From Paenibacillaceae bacterium (GTDB lineage Bacteria > Bacillota > Bacilli > Paenibacillales > Paenibacillaceae), in the NCBI GenBank assembly GCA_900766135.1, contig CAAFUF010000003.1:124001-188000 (forward strand): 64,000 bases of DNA. Reading direction: 5' to 3'. The position numbers and the translations under genes are program-made. The notes beneath the pieces are model-generated. The model had not been told where the DNA came from. It was given only the letters and a program-made list of their open reading frames with translations, and did no database searches. The stretch's first letter is position 1, and every line of letters starts with the position of its first letter. Below, piece after piece: positions 40,743-48,518 of this stretch.

Positions 40743-41570
40743 TTGTTTATGCTGGTTAAGAAAGCAATCGTCTTGTTCACGGCCGCATCGTTGTTTATGC
40801 TAAGCGGCGGCTTCGAACTGAACCCTGTGAATGCCTCCTCCGTCGTTCACGAAACGCGGGGGCCCGGATCGCAGGGAGACTTGAATCAAAACAAGGCGGC
40901 ACCTGTCGGCAAACCCGTGGAACTTGGAGAGCTGCGGCGCAAATATTCGGAGACCTTCAAATTCCGAGGGCCGGAAGTGAAGCAGATTGCGCTGACCTTC
41001 GATGATGGCCCGGATCCGAGGTTTACGCCGCAAATTTTGGATGTGCTTCATCGCAAAGGAATCAAGGCGACCTTCTTCGTCGTCGGAGCGCGGGCCAAGA
41101 AATTCCCCGCCATGATGCAACGGATGCATCAGGAAGGTCATCTGATCGGCAATCACTCCTTCAGTCATCCGAATTTCCACAAACGCTCCGTCAAACAGTT
41201 CCAGAACGAAATCCTGCGCACGGAGAAAATCATTCAGCGCACTGTCGGTTATCGTCCTAAGCTGATTCGTCCGCCCTATGGGGAGATTACCGAGGAACAG
41301 GTGAAATGGGCCAAGAAAAACGGCTATACCCTCGTCAACTGGAATGTGGACTCGCAGGATTGGAAAGGACTCAACAAGGATAAGGTCAAATCCAATGTGA
41401 TCGGCGCAGCGGGGCCCGGCTCGATCATCCTTCATCATTCGGGCGGAGGCGTTGGCTCCAACCTAACGGGGACCATACAAGCTTTGCCGGAGATTATCGA
41501 CACCCTGCAGGAGCAAGGGTATCATTTCGTCGACCTGGCCGAGCTGCTCCAAACCACCAAGTATCGTTAA
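40743..41570 (+). CDS. Secreted polysaccharide deacetylase
   Basis: A 275-residue exported deacetylase. Signal peptide ~1-32 (VKKAIVLFTAASLFMLSG; likely cleavage near VNA-SS), then a NodB domain (about 75-270) with TFDDGPDPRFTP, HSFSHPNF (zinc His pair), IRPPYGEIT and NWNVDSQDW. Should act on wall polysaccharide; similar proteins work in sporulation or peptidoglycan modification. Start is TTG 7 bases after AAGGAGG; the ATG two codons later is 13 bases away. The short inverted repeat at 41577-41601 follows. Confidence 0.93.
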   Translation: MFMLVKKAIVLFTAASLFMLSGGFELNPVNASSVVHETRGPGSQGDLNQNKAAPVGKPVELGELRRKYSETFKFRGPEVKQIALTFDDGPDPRFTPQILDVLHRKGIKATFFVVGARAKKFPAMMQRMHQEGHLIGNHSFSHPNFHKRSVKQFQNEILRTEKIIQRTVGYRPKLIRPPYGEITEEQVKWAKKNGYTLVNWNVDSQDWKGLNKDKVKSNVIGAAGPGSIILHHSGGGVGSNLTGTIQALPEIIDTLQEQGYHFVDLAELLQTTKYR

Positions 41571-41576
41571 CGAAAT

Positions 41577-41601
41577 AGAGCTCCCTCGATGAGGGAGCTC
41601 T
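41577..41601. terminator. Inverted repeat between convergent genes
   Basis: agagctccctc/gagggagctct around a 3-base loop. T runs are short on both sides, so termination would be weaker than usual. Confidence 0.6.
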
Positions 41602-41615
41602 ACTTTCTGCTTGTC

Positions 41616-42317
41616 CTATTTCAACACGTAAAGGGTCACGTCTTGATAACCGAATGATTTCGCGGCAGCGGCGCTGCCGGGAATGAAGATGTCAATGCGG
41701 TTGCCTTTGATCGCGCCTCCCTGGTCGGAAGCGGTTGCCACAAAGGCCTGATCCGGCAGACCGTCATGGCTGTGTCCGGTCACCAGCACCTTCGTACCCA
41801 TCGGAATGACTTTCGGGTCAACGGCGATGGTGCCTAGCTTCAACGGGTTTCCGAAGTAGTCCACCGCGCCCCATTTCCCATTTTCGCTGGCCGACGCGGT
41901 ATACGCCGACGCTTTCACGTTAATGGTTTGCGAATAAGTAAAGGTTTTCCCCCATGCCTCGACGACATTGTCGCTGGACATGACCTTCAGCTTGGAAGCG
42001 GTTGCCGTTATTGGGGCATCGGCTGGCGCGGCTTCCTTTTGGGCCGGTGCAGCGGAAGCCAATGCCATTGCGCGGGTTTCAGCCCCCGGAATGATGATAT
42101 TTAGCCCTTCGTATATATTTTGTGGGTTAACGGCAGGGTTTGCGGCCATAAGCTTCTTCAAATCCACGCCGTATTGCTTGGATAGGAGATAAAACGTGTC
42201 TCCCTCCGCGGCTTTATGTACCGCGTCTGCATGGACGGCAGCCGTCTGCAGGGTAATCGTCAAACTTGCGGCGATCAACGCCGATGCTGCAATTTTGGAC
42301 CAAATGCGACTTTTCAA
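41616..42317 (-). CDS. Secreted LysM and 3D domain cell-wall protein
   Basis: A 233-residue exported protein. Signal peptide ~1-31, LysM domain ~37-78 (AEGDTFYLLSKQYGVDLKKL), an Ala/Pro linker, then a 3D (Asp-Asp-Asp) domain ~140-233 (LGTIAVDPKVIPMGTKVLV, GGAIKGNRIDIF) typical of YocH/YabE/MltA-like muralytic proteins. It probably binds and cuts peptidoglycan. TTG start 7 bases after GGAGGG. A c-di-AMP riboswitch (42336-42490) lies upstream, as for other wall hydrolases and potassium/osmolyte genes in Bacillota, so expression should fall at high c-di-AMP. Confidence 0.92.
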   Translation of the reverse strand: MKSRIWSKIAASALIAASLTITLQTAAVHADAVHKAAEGDTFYLLSKQYGVDLKKLMAANPAVNPQNIYEGLNIIIPGAETRAMALASAAPAQKEAAPADAPITATASKLKVMSSDNVVEAWGKTFTYSQTINVKASAYTASASENGKWGAVDYFGNPLKLGTIAVDPKVIPMGTKVLVTGHSHDGLPDQAFVATASDQGGAIKGNRIDIFIPGSAAAAKSFGYQDVTLYVLK

Positions 42318-42335
42318 TGAATTGCCCTCCTTTTT

Positions 42336-42490
42336 ACTGCGCCTGCGGAGTTAGTTGTCGGATTCGGGAAAAAGGAACGTTCCCGGCGCATTCGTTTGAT
42401 GCGCTTCACCCCAAGAAAACGAAATTCGTTCATCACGGTTCGTTTTCGGCTTTCGTCCCCCGCACCTTAAGCTCAGGTTTCGGCTTATTG
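42336..42490 (-). promoter_or_regulatory. ydaO/yuaA c-di-AMP riboswitch
   Basis: The minus-strand leader has the hallmark blocks of the ydaO element: AAGCCGAAACCTGAG, GGTGCGGGGGACGAAAG, TTGGGGTGAAGCG, and CCCGAATCCGACAACTAACTC followed by GCAGGCG. It precedes a LysM/3D cell-wall protein gene. The match is by eye; exact limits are approximate. Confidence 0.9.
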
Positions 42491-42626
42491 AATATATCAC
42501 AATTTTGTAACCAGTTGTTCAGGTAATTCCAACCAAGTGGCGAAAAACCCTGATGGGACGGGTTACATTTTTGTGTCCAAACGTAAGGCGGATGTTAAAA
42601 CAGACCGTACGTTCGGCAGTAAGAAG

Positions 42627-42665
42627 GCAAAAAAAGTACCGCCCGAATCTAGCGTTTCGGACGGT
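42627..42665 (-). terminator. Rho-independent terminator of the amino-acid ABC operon
   Basis: Stem accgtccgaa/ttcgggcggt (one GU) followed by a T run on the minus strand. A further agaccgt/acggtct pairing surrounds it. Confidence 0.75.
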
Positions 42666-42709
42666 CTATTGCGTCTTTTTGTGCAAGTTCAAAATGTCAG
42701 GATAACCTC

Positions 42710-43432
42710 TTATAATACTTTGCTCAGGAAATCCTGCGTTCGCTGATGTTTCGGCGCGCCAAATACCTCTTGCGGCGTTCCTTGCTCGAGGATGACGCCT
42801 TGATCCATAAACAGGATGCGGTCGCCAACTTCACGGGCAAACCCCATCTCGTGCGTCACGATAACCATGGTCATGCCTCGCTCCGCCAGGCTCTTCATGA
42901 CGTCGAGCACCTCTCCGACCATTTCCGGGTCCAGCGCCGACGTCGGCTCGTCGAACAGCATGACGTGGGGTTCCATCGCCAACGCACGGGCAATCGCGAT
43001 CCGCTGCTTTTGTCCCCCCGACAGTTGGGCCGGATAAGCGTCCCGCTTATCCTCCAGTCCGACCGTGCGGAGCAGGTCCATGGCAGTCGCTTCCGCTTTG
43101 CCTTTATCCAGCTTTCTCACGCGAATCGGCGCGAGCGTAATGTTGTTAATGACCGTTTTGTGCGGGAACAGATTGAAGTGCTGAAACACCATTCCCATTT
43201 TCTCGCGGGTTTTATTAATGTCATGTCCCTTACCGGTGATCGAGGCGCCTTCGAACGTGATTTCGCCTTCCGTTGGGACCTCCAACAGGTTCAAACAGCG
43301 GAGAAACGTACTTTTCCCCGATCCGCTCGGACCGATGACAACGACGACTTCGCCTTTGGAGATGTCCAGGTCGATGCCACGCAAAATATGCAGTTGGCCG
43401 AATTTTTTATGCAAACCTTTAACGGTGATCAC
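42710..43432 (-). CDS. Amino-acid ABC transporter ATP-binding protein
   Basis: A 240-residue polar-amino-acid ABC ATPase (GlnQ-like). Walker A GPSGSGKST (33-41), Q-loop GMVFQHFNLFP, signature LSGGQKQR, Walker B VMLFDEPTSALDP, H-loop VTHEM. It powers the importer with the permease gene, which it overlaps by 14 bases. The substrate cannot be read from the ATPase. The operon order is binding protein, permease, ATPase. Confidence 0.95.
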   Translation of the reverse strand: MITVKGLHKKFGQLHILRGIDLDISKGEVVVVIGPSGSGKSTFLRCLNLLEVPTEGEITFEGASITGKGHDINKTREKMGMVFQHFNLFPHKTVINNITLAPIRVRKLDKGKAEATAMDLLRTVGLEDKRDAYPAQLSGGQKQRIAIARALAMEPHVMLFDEPTSALDPEMVGEVLDVMKSLAERGMTMVIVTHEMGFAREVGDRILFMDQGVILEQGTPQEVFGAPKHQRTQDFLSKVL

Positions 43433-44081
43433 TGGTCTTCAACTTCCTTTCGAACACGCCCAAAATACGGGACAGAGTGAATGTCAAAATAAAGTAAAGA
43501 ATGGCAACAATGAGATACGGCGTCATTCCGTTATAGGTTATGCCCACAATAGCGCCGGATTGGAACATCAATTCCGTAATTCCGATGATGGATACAATGG
43601 ACGACTCCTTAATAATGGTAACAAACTCATTGCCAATTGCAGGGAGTACAGATTTGATCGCCTGGGGAATAATGATAAACCGCATGGTCATTCCTTTGGT
43701 CATCCCCAAGGATCGTGCTGCCTCCCCTTGTCCGCGGTCTACCCCCTGAATGCCGGCACGAAAGATTTCCGCTAAATAGGCGGAACTATTGATGGAAAGC
43801 GTAATCGCCCCCGATTGAATCGGCGAAAAGTTAATGCCAAGCATGGTAGAAAAGCCGTAATGAATGATGAAGAGCTGAACCAACATGGGTGTGCCCCGCA
43901 AGAATTCAACCCACGCGTGGCCGAAAAAACGTAATATCCCCCAAGGAGACATCCGGATTAGGGCAACGACCAAACCTAAAATGAATCCGCATAACACACC
44001 AATAGCTGCTAGCAGAAGTGTGTATTGAAGACCGGTAAGAAAATAACTTCGGTACTCCAGAAACATTGAAATCAAATCCAT
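43419..44081 (-). CDS. Amino-acid ABC transporter permease
   Basis: A 220-residue HisM/GlnP-like permease with about five helices and the ATPase-docking loop EAARSLGMTKGMTMRFIIIPQA. Lies between the binding-protein and ATPase genes. GGAGGA precedes the ATG. It probably functions as a homodimer, as only one permease gene is present. Confidence 0.95.
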   Translation of the reverse strand: MDLISMFLEYRSYFLTGLQYTLLLAAIGVLCGFILGLVVALIRMSPWGILRFFGHAWVEFLRGTPMLVQLFIIHYGFSTMLGINFSPIQSGAITLSINSSAYLAEIFRAGIQGVDRGQGEAARSLGMTKGMTMRFIIIPQAIKSVLPAIGNEFVTIIKESSIVSIIGITELMFQSGAIVGITYNGMTPYLIVAILYFILTFTLSRILGVFERKLKTSDHR

Positions 44082-44121
44082 AAAGTTTCATTCCTCCAAG
44101 TTTAACATAGAACTCCTCAAG

Positions 44122-44161
44122 CAAAAAAACAGAAAATAGCGAATCGTCTCGCTATTTTCTG
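44122..44161 (-). terminator. Intra-operon terminator/attenuator
   Basis: Stem cagaaaatagcga/tcgctattttctg followed by seven T on the minus strand, between the binding-protein and permease genes. Partial read-through would give more binding protein than membrane parts, a common arrangement. Confidence 0.8.
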
Positions 44162-44182
44162 CAGGTGTTGATCAGCGTGGTT

Positions 44183-45034
44183 TTATTTCTCGGCGAGTGC
44201 GCTAGCTTCCGTGACGAACTTGTCAATGCTTCCATCACCGATCAGGCGATCCAACGTCGAATTCACTTGATCCAACAATTCTGTATTGCCTTTCTTGACA
44301 CCAACGACATATCCTTCGTCTTCAGTCACAGGTTTTGCGTCCGTAATAACAATGCCTTTGACGTTTTTCACAAAAGATTCAGCTACAGGTCCTTCCAAAA
44401 TGGCAACATCAACTCGATTCGAGGTCAGTTGCATAATGATGTCATTGATTTTGGCCAGTGAGGTCAGTTTGGCATTAGGGACTTCCTTCGCCATATCCTC
44501 TTGGATCGAGCTCTTCTGAACTCCGATTTTCGCTCCCTCCAGCGATTCCATGGTAGAATATTTATCCTTATCTTCCTCGCGTGTCACAATCGCTTGTTCT
44601 GCAGTGTAATAAATTTTCGACATATCGATTTGCTCGGCGCGTTCCGGCTTTGGACTTAATCCAGAAATGACTAGATCCACACGACCGCTTGAAAGTTCAT
44701 TTAGCAGGGAATCGAACAGCATATCCTTGATTTCCAGCTCAGCGCCCATATCCTTGGCGATTTCTTTGGCAATCTCGACGTCGAAACCAACGATCTCGTC
44801 TTCGCCTTTGTCGTTCTTGATGTGGAACTCGTACGGCGGGAAGTCCGCGCTCATGCCGACGATCAGCTTCTTGGCCGGTTCGGTTTGATCTCCGCCCGCT
44901 TGAGTTTCATTTTGGTTTGCGGCTTGACCGGCGTTGTTTGCCGCGTTGCCGCTGTTATTTTTTTCCTGACCGCAGGCGGCCAGCACCAAAGTTACCATCA
45001 TGACAGCTATGAATAACATGCCCCATTTTTTCAT
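44183..45034 (-). CDS. Amino-acid ABC transporter substrate-binding lipoprotein
   Basis: A 283-residue class II solute-binding protein. Lipobox LVLAAC with C21 lipidated, an Asn/Gln/Gly linker to about residue 50, then two lobes with GMSADFPPYEFHI (start of the binding domain), GFDVEIAKEIAKDMG and DLVISGLSPKPERA, the pattern of polar amino-acid (Gln/Arg/Cys) binders. The ligand is not decided. Expressed from a promoter with a palindromic -35 (45090-45118) and followed by an attenuator. Confidence 0.94.
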   Translation of the reverse strand: MKKWGMLFIAVMMVTLVLAACGQEKNNSGNAANNAGQAANQNETQAGGDQTEPAKKLIVGMSADFPPYEFHIKNDKGEDEIVGFDVEIAKEIAKDMGAELEIKDMLFDSLLNELSSGRVDLVISGLSPKPERAEQIDMSKIYYTAEQAIVTREEDKDKYSTMESLEGAKIGVQKSSIQEDMAKEVPNAKLTSLAKINDIIMQLTSNRVDVAILEGPVAESFVKNVKGIVITDAKPVTEDEGYVVGVKKGNTELLDQVNSTLDRLIGDGSIDKFVTEASALAEK

Positions 45035-45089
45035 GGATCTCTCTCCTGTTCTGCTTCGATATTTTCGTTCTAAGATGATTACTGGGCTA

Positions 45090-45118
45090 ATTATAAATCA
45101 GAATGCATATATATGCAA
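45090..45118 (-). promoter_or_regulatory. Promoter with palindrome for the amino-acid ABC operon
   Basis: TTGCAT (45118-45113) and TATAAT (45095-45090), 17 bp apart on the minus strand. The perfect 14-bp palindrome tgcatatatatgca (45104-45117) covers the -35 and could be an operator. Confidence 0.65.
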
Positions 45119-45307
45119 AACAATTTTCATAGCATTCATGATATTTTCACAGTTCCGACTTAAACTAGCTCGGCGAACCCCCATTTATCATACTTTGGTC
45201 AATTCGTTGAATAATTATGTCTCGCTTCCGGTTCATGCTCCGCGCTGCCTTGGGGAATAATGACCTTCATAACAATCACTAGCGAATTCGAGAGGAGGCG
45301 CCGTTCC

Positions 45308-47056
45308 GTGCTGCTTGAAGCGCTCTACCATGTCCCCCGCGACAAATGGGCCTATGCTTACGATTCATCCACCATCCATCTCCGCATTCGGACCAAACGG
45401 GACGATGTGGAACAGGTTTACGCCATGACCGGGGACAAATACGACTGGGCGGGTACCTACCAGGAACTGCCGATGGAAAAAGCGGCCCATGACCGCATGT
45501 TCGATTATTGGGAGGTGGCCGTGCGACCCAAATTCAAACGCCTCTCCTATGCCTTTAAACTTACCGCAGGGACGGAATCGGTTTACCTGTTGGATACGGG
45601 AATTCAATCGGATCCCCCTCATCCGCCCGGCGAATGCTTCGAGTTTCCGTACATCCACGAAATCGAAGTGGTCCGGGTGCCGGAATGGGCAAAGCAGGCC
45701 GTGTTTTATCAGATCATGCCGGAGCGGTTCGCGAACGGGGATCCTTCCAATGACCCGCAGCCGATCGAAGCTTGGGGCGGCAAGCCGACGCGCGAGAATT
45801 ACTTTGGCGGCGATTTGCAGGGTATCATCGACCATCTGAACGATTTAACCGATTTAGGCATCACCGCGCTTTACCTGACGCCTTTGTTTACGGCCCCCTC
45901 CAACCATAAATACGATATTGTGGATTACAAGCAGGTTGATCCTCATTTTGGCGACAATGCCTTGCTGAAGACCTTGGTGGAGCGCTGCCATGACCGAGGG
46001 ATACGGGTCGTGTTGGATGCCGTATTCAACCATTGCGGCGAGCATTTCCCTCCGTTTCAGGACGTGTTGAAACAAGGAGAGGCCTCCCCCTATGCCGGCT
46101 GGTTTCATGTGAACTCTTTTCCCGCCAAGGTGGAAAACGGGGTTCCTACTTATGATACGTTTGGTTTTTTTCCCAATATGCCTAAATTTAATACGGCCAA
46201 CCCGGATTTGCGCAAATATTTGCTCGGGGTCGCCGAATATTGGATTAAAGAGATCAAGTTGGACGGCTGGCGGCTGGACGTAGCCAATGAAGTCGATCAT
46301 CCGTTTTGGCGCGAATTTCGGCAGGTCGTGAAGCAGGCGAATCCGGAAGCCTACCTGATCGGGGAGGTGTGGAGCGATTCGCTGAATTGGCTGCTGGGAG
46401 ATCAATTTGATTCGGTCATGAATTATCCGTTCGCCGATAAAGTGCTGGAGTTCTTCACCGGCGGCGCGGACGGAGCGGCCTTCTCCGACGAGATGGGATC
46501 GCTGATCATGCGATATCCGCATCAAACGAATGAAGTCGTCTTTAATATGCTGGGGAGTCACGACACACCGCGCCTGCTCACCCGCGTCGGCGGCGATAAG
46601 CGAAAGCTCAAGCTATGCGTCGTGTTTCTGTTTACGTACATCGGGACGCCTTGCGTGTTTTACGGCGATGAAGTCGGACTGACCGGGGACGGCGACCCGG
46701 ACTGCCGCAAATGCATGGAGTGGGACCGCAGCAAACAGGATCGCGAGCTGTACGATTTCTACAAGCTGATGATCGGGCTGCGCAAACGGCATTCGGCTCT
46801 TCGCCATGGCCGCTTTCGGTTTTTGCATGCCGAACCGGGCGATCCGTGCATCGTCTATGAACGGATGGACGAGCAAATGCATTTTACGGTGTGGATGAAC
46901 AATACGCCCAAGGCGGTGACGTTAACGCACCCGATGCAGACGAGCGATTGGCGGGATGCCCTGACCGAAGAAGCGGTGGCGCCGGCGAACGGGATCATGA
47001 ACATTTCGCTTGATGCCTACGGCTTTCGAATCTTGTACCGGCACATTCAACGTTAA
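45308..47056 (+). CDS. Neopullulanase/cyclomaltodextrinase-type alpha-amylase (GH13)
   Basis: A 582-residue intracellular GH13_20 enzyme cutting cyclodextrins, pullulan or maltodextrins. An N-terminal CBM34 domain (about 1-115, MLLEALYHVPRDKWAYAYD) precedes the barrel. The catalytic triad is D324 (GWRLDVANEVDH), E353 (LIGEVW) and D419 (LGSHDTPR). The reading frame reaches up to an ATG at 45260, but GAGAGGAGG lies 9 bases before a GTG at 45308, and that start gives the family's usual N terminus. No signal peptide. It faces the glycogen genes, with a terminator shared between them. Confidence 0.93.
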   Translation: MLLEALYHVPRDKWAYAYDSSTIHLRIRTKRDDVEQVYAMTGDKYDWAGTYQELPMEKAAHDRMFDYWEVAVRPKFKRLSYAFKLTAGTESVYLLDTGIQSDPPHPPGECFEFPYIHEIEVVRVPEWAKQAVFYQIMPERFANGDPSNDPQPIEAWGGKPTRENYFGGDLQGIIDHLNDLTDLGITALYLTPLFTAPSNHKYDIVDYKQVDPHFGDNALLKTLVERCHDRGIRVVLDAVFNHCGEHFPPFQDVLKQGEASPYAGWFHVNSFPAKVENGVPTYDTFGFFPNMPKFNTANPDLRKYLLGVAEYWIKEIKLDGWRLDVANEVDHPFWREFRQVVKQANPEAYLIGEVWSDSLNWLLGDQFDSVMNYPFADKVLEFFTGGADGAAFSDEMGSLIMRYPHQTNEVVFNMLGSHDTPRLLTRVGGDKRKLKLCVVFLFTYIGTPCVFYGDEVGLTGDGDPDCRKCMEWDRSKQDRELYDFYKLMIGLRKRHSALRHGRFRFLHAEPGDPCIVYERMDEQMHFTVWMNNTPKAVTLTHPMQTSDWRDALTEEAVAPANGIMNISLDAYGFRILYRHIQR

Positions 47057-47057
47057 C

Positions 47058-47096
47058 AAAAAAGAAAAAGCGGACGACAGGCGTCCGCTATTTCTT
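47058..47096. terminator. Bidirectional terminator
   Basis: Stem agcggacg/cgtccgct around a 5-base loop, with A/T-rich flanks on both sides. It overlaps the stop codon of glgA. Confidence 0.78.
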
Positions 47097-48518
47097 TAGG
47101 TTTTCGTAGATTTCGATATATTGCCTTGCAGAGGCATCCCATCCGTAATCGCCGGCGAAGGCATTCGCCGTAATCCGGCTCCAATGCTCGGGCCGGCGGT
47201 AGAAGGATATCGCCCGGCGCAGCGTATGCAGCATGTCATGGGCGTTATAGTTACAAAAAGTAAAGCCGTTGCCTTCGCCCGAGAACTCGTTGTAGGAGCG
47301 CACCGTATCGTTTAAGCCGCCGGTTTCCCGCACGACGGGGATCGTCCCGTAACGGAGCGCCAACAGTTGGCTGATGCCGCACGGTTCGAACCGCGAAGGC
47401 ATGAGGAACACGTCGCTGCCGGCGTAGATGCGCCGGGACAATGCGTCGCTGAATTTGATTTGGACCGCCAGCTTTCCCGGATGACGCGATGCCGCTTCCC
47501 GGAACCAGTCCTCATAAGCCCGGTCCCCCGTGCCCAGCAGCACGAATTGCACCTCGTCTTCGCTGAGCCATTCATCCAGCACTCGAGTCACCAGATCCAG
47601 CCCCTTCGGCTCGACCAGGCGGGTAACCATCGAGACGAGCGGCGTATCCGGCGCTTCCGGCAACCCCAGTTCCCGCTGAAGCACCGGTTTATTGGCGCGT
47701 TTCTGCTCCAGGCTGCGGCCGTAACGGGCAAACAGCTCCAGATCGGTCTCCGGGTCGTAGGCCCGGGCGTCGATTCCGTTCACGATTCCCGACAACCGCC
47801 CGCCCAGCGAGCGAAGCAAGCCGTCCAACCCGTAGCCGTAATGCTCCGTCTTGATCTCCTCGGCATAAGTCGGGCTGACCGTCGTGACATGGCCGGCGTA
47901 GACCAAGCCGGCTTTCATGAAGCTGACGTTGCCGTAATACTCTACTCCTTCCGGCGTGAAGTAGTCCCAAGGCAGGCCTAACAAATCCCCCAGCACCTCT
48001 TCCGGAAAAATCCCTTGATACAGCAAATTATGTACCGTATAGACGGTCCGAATGCTCCGATAATCCGGCCGATCGCGGTAGTGCTCGCGCAGCAGCAGCG
48101 GAATCATCGCCGTATGCCAATCATGGCAGTGGATAATGTCCGGCATGAACCCGGTAAGCGGAAGCAGTTCCAGCACGGCCCGGTCCAAAAACGCAAACCG
48201 CTCCCCGTCATCCCAATGCCCATAAACCCCTTCTCTGCCGAAATAGTCCTCGTTATCGATCATATACACACGAATGCCTTCCCAGTTCAGTTGGGAGATG
48301 CCGCCGTACTTATTCCGCCATCCGACCGGAACCATGCCGGTGCCGAGATGCTCCAGTCGATCGCGGTAAACGGACGGCAGCTCGCGATACCTCGGCATGA
48401 CGATCCGTACGTCATGCCCGGCTTCGATCAGCGCCTTCGGCAGTGCGCCGATGACGTCGGCTAACCCTCCGGTCTTGATAAACGGCGCGACCTCCGCCGC
48501 CGCAAATAAGATCTTCAT
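47088..48518 (-). CDS. glgA: Glycogen synthase (ADP-glucose)
   Basis: A 476-residue GT5 glycosyltransferase that extends alpha-1,4-glucan from ADP-glucose. MKILFAAAEVAPFIKTGGLAD opens the protein, with the KTGGL sugar-nucleotide motif at 15-19; the C-terminal lobe has the GT5 motif RFEPCGISQLLALRYGTIPV. AAGGAGGG precedes the ATG at 48518, which overlaps the glgB stop (ATGA), so the two genes are translated together. The upstream in-frame ATG inside glgB (48611) would add an unlikely N-terminal tail. Confidence 0.96.
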   Translation of the reverse strand: MKILFAAAEVAPFIKTGGLADVIGALPKALIEAGHDVRIVMPRYRELPSVYRDRLEHLGTGMVPVGWRNKYGGISQLNWEGIRVYMIDNEDYFGREGVYGHWDDGERFAFLDRAVLELLPLTGFMPDIIHCHDWHTAMIPLLLREHYRDRPDYRSIRTVYTVHNLLYQGIFPEEVLGDLLGLPWDYFTPEGVEYYGNVSFMKAGLVYAGHVTTVSPTYAEEIKTEHYGYGLDGLLRSLGGRLSGIVNGIDARAYDPETDLELFARYGRSLEQKRANKPVLQRELGLPEAPDTPLVSMVTRLVEPKGLDLVTRVLDEWLSEDEVQFVLLGTGDRAYEDWFREAASRHPGKLAVQIKFSDALSRRIYAGSDVFLMPSRFEPCGISQLLALRYGTIPVVRETGGLNDTVRSYNEFSGEGNGFTFCNYNAHDMLHTLRRAISFYRRPEHWSRITANAFAGDYGWDASARQYIEIYENLKK

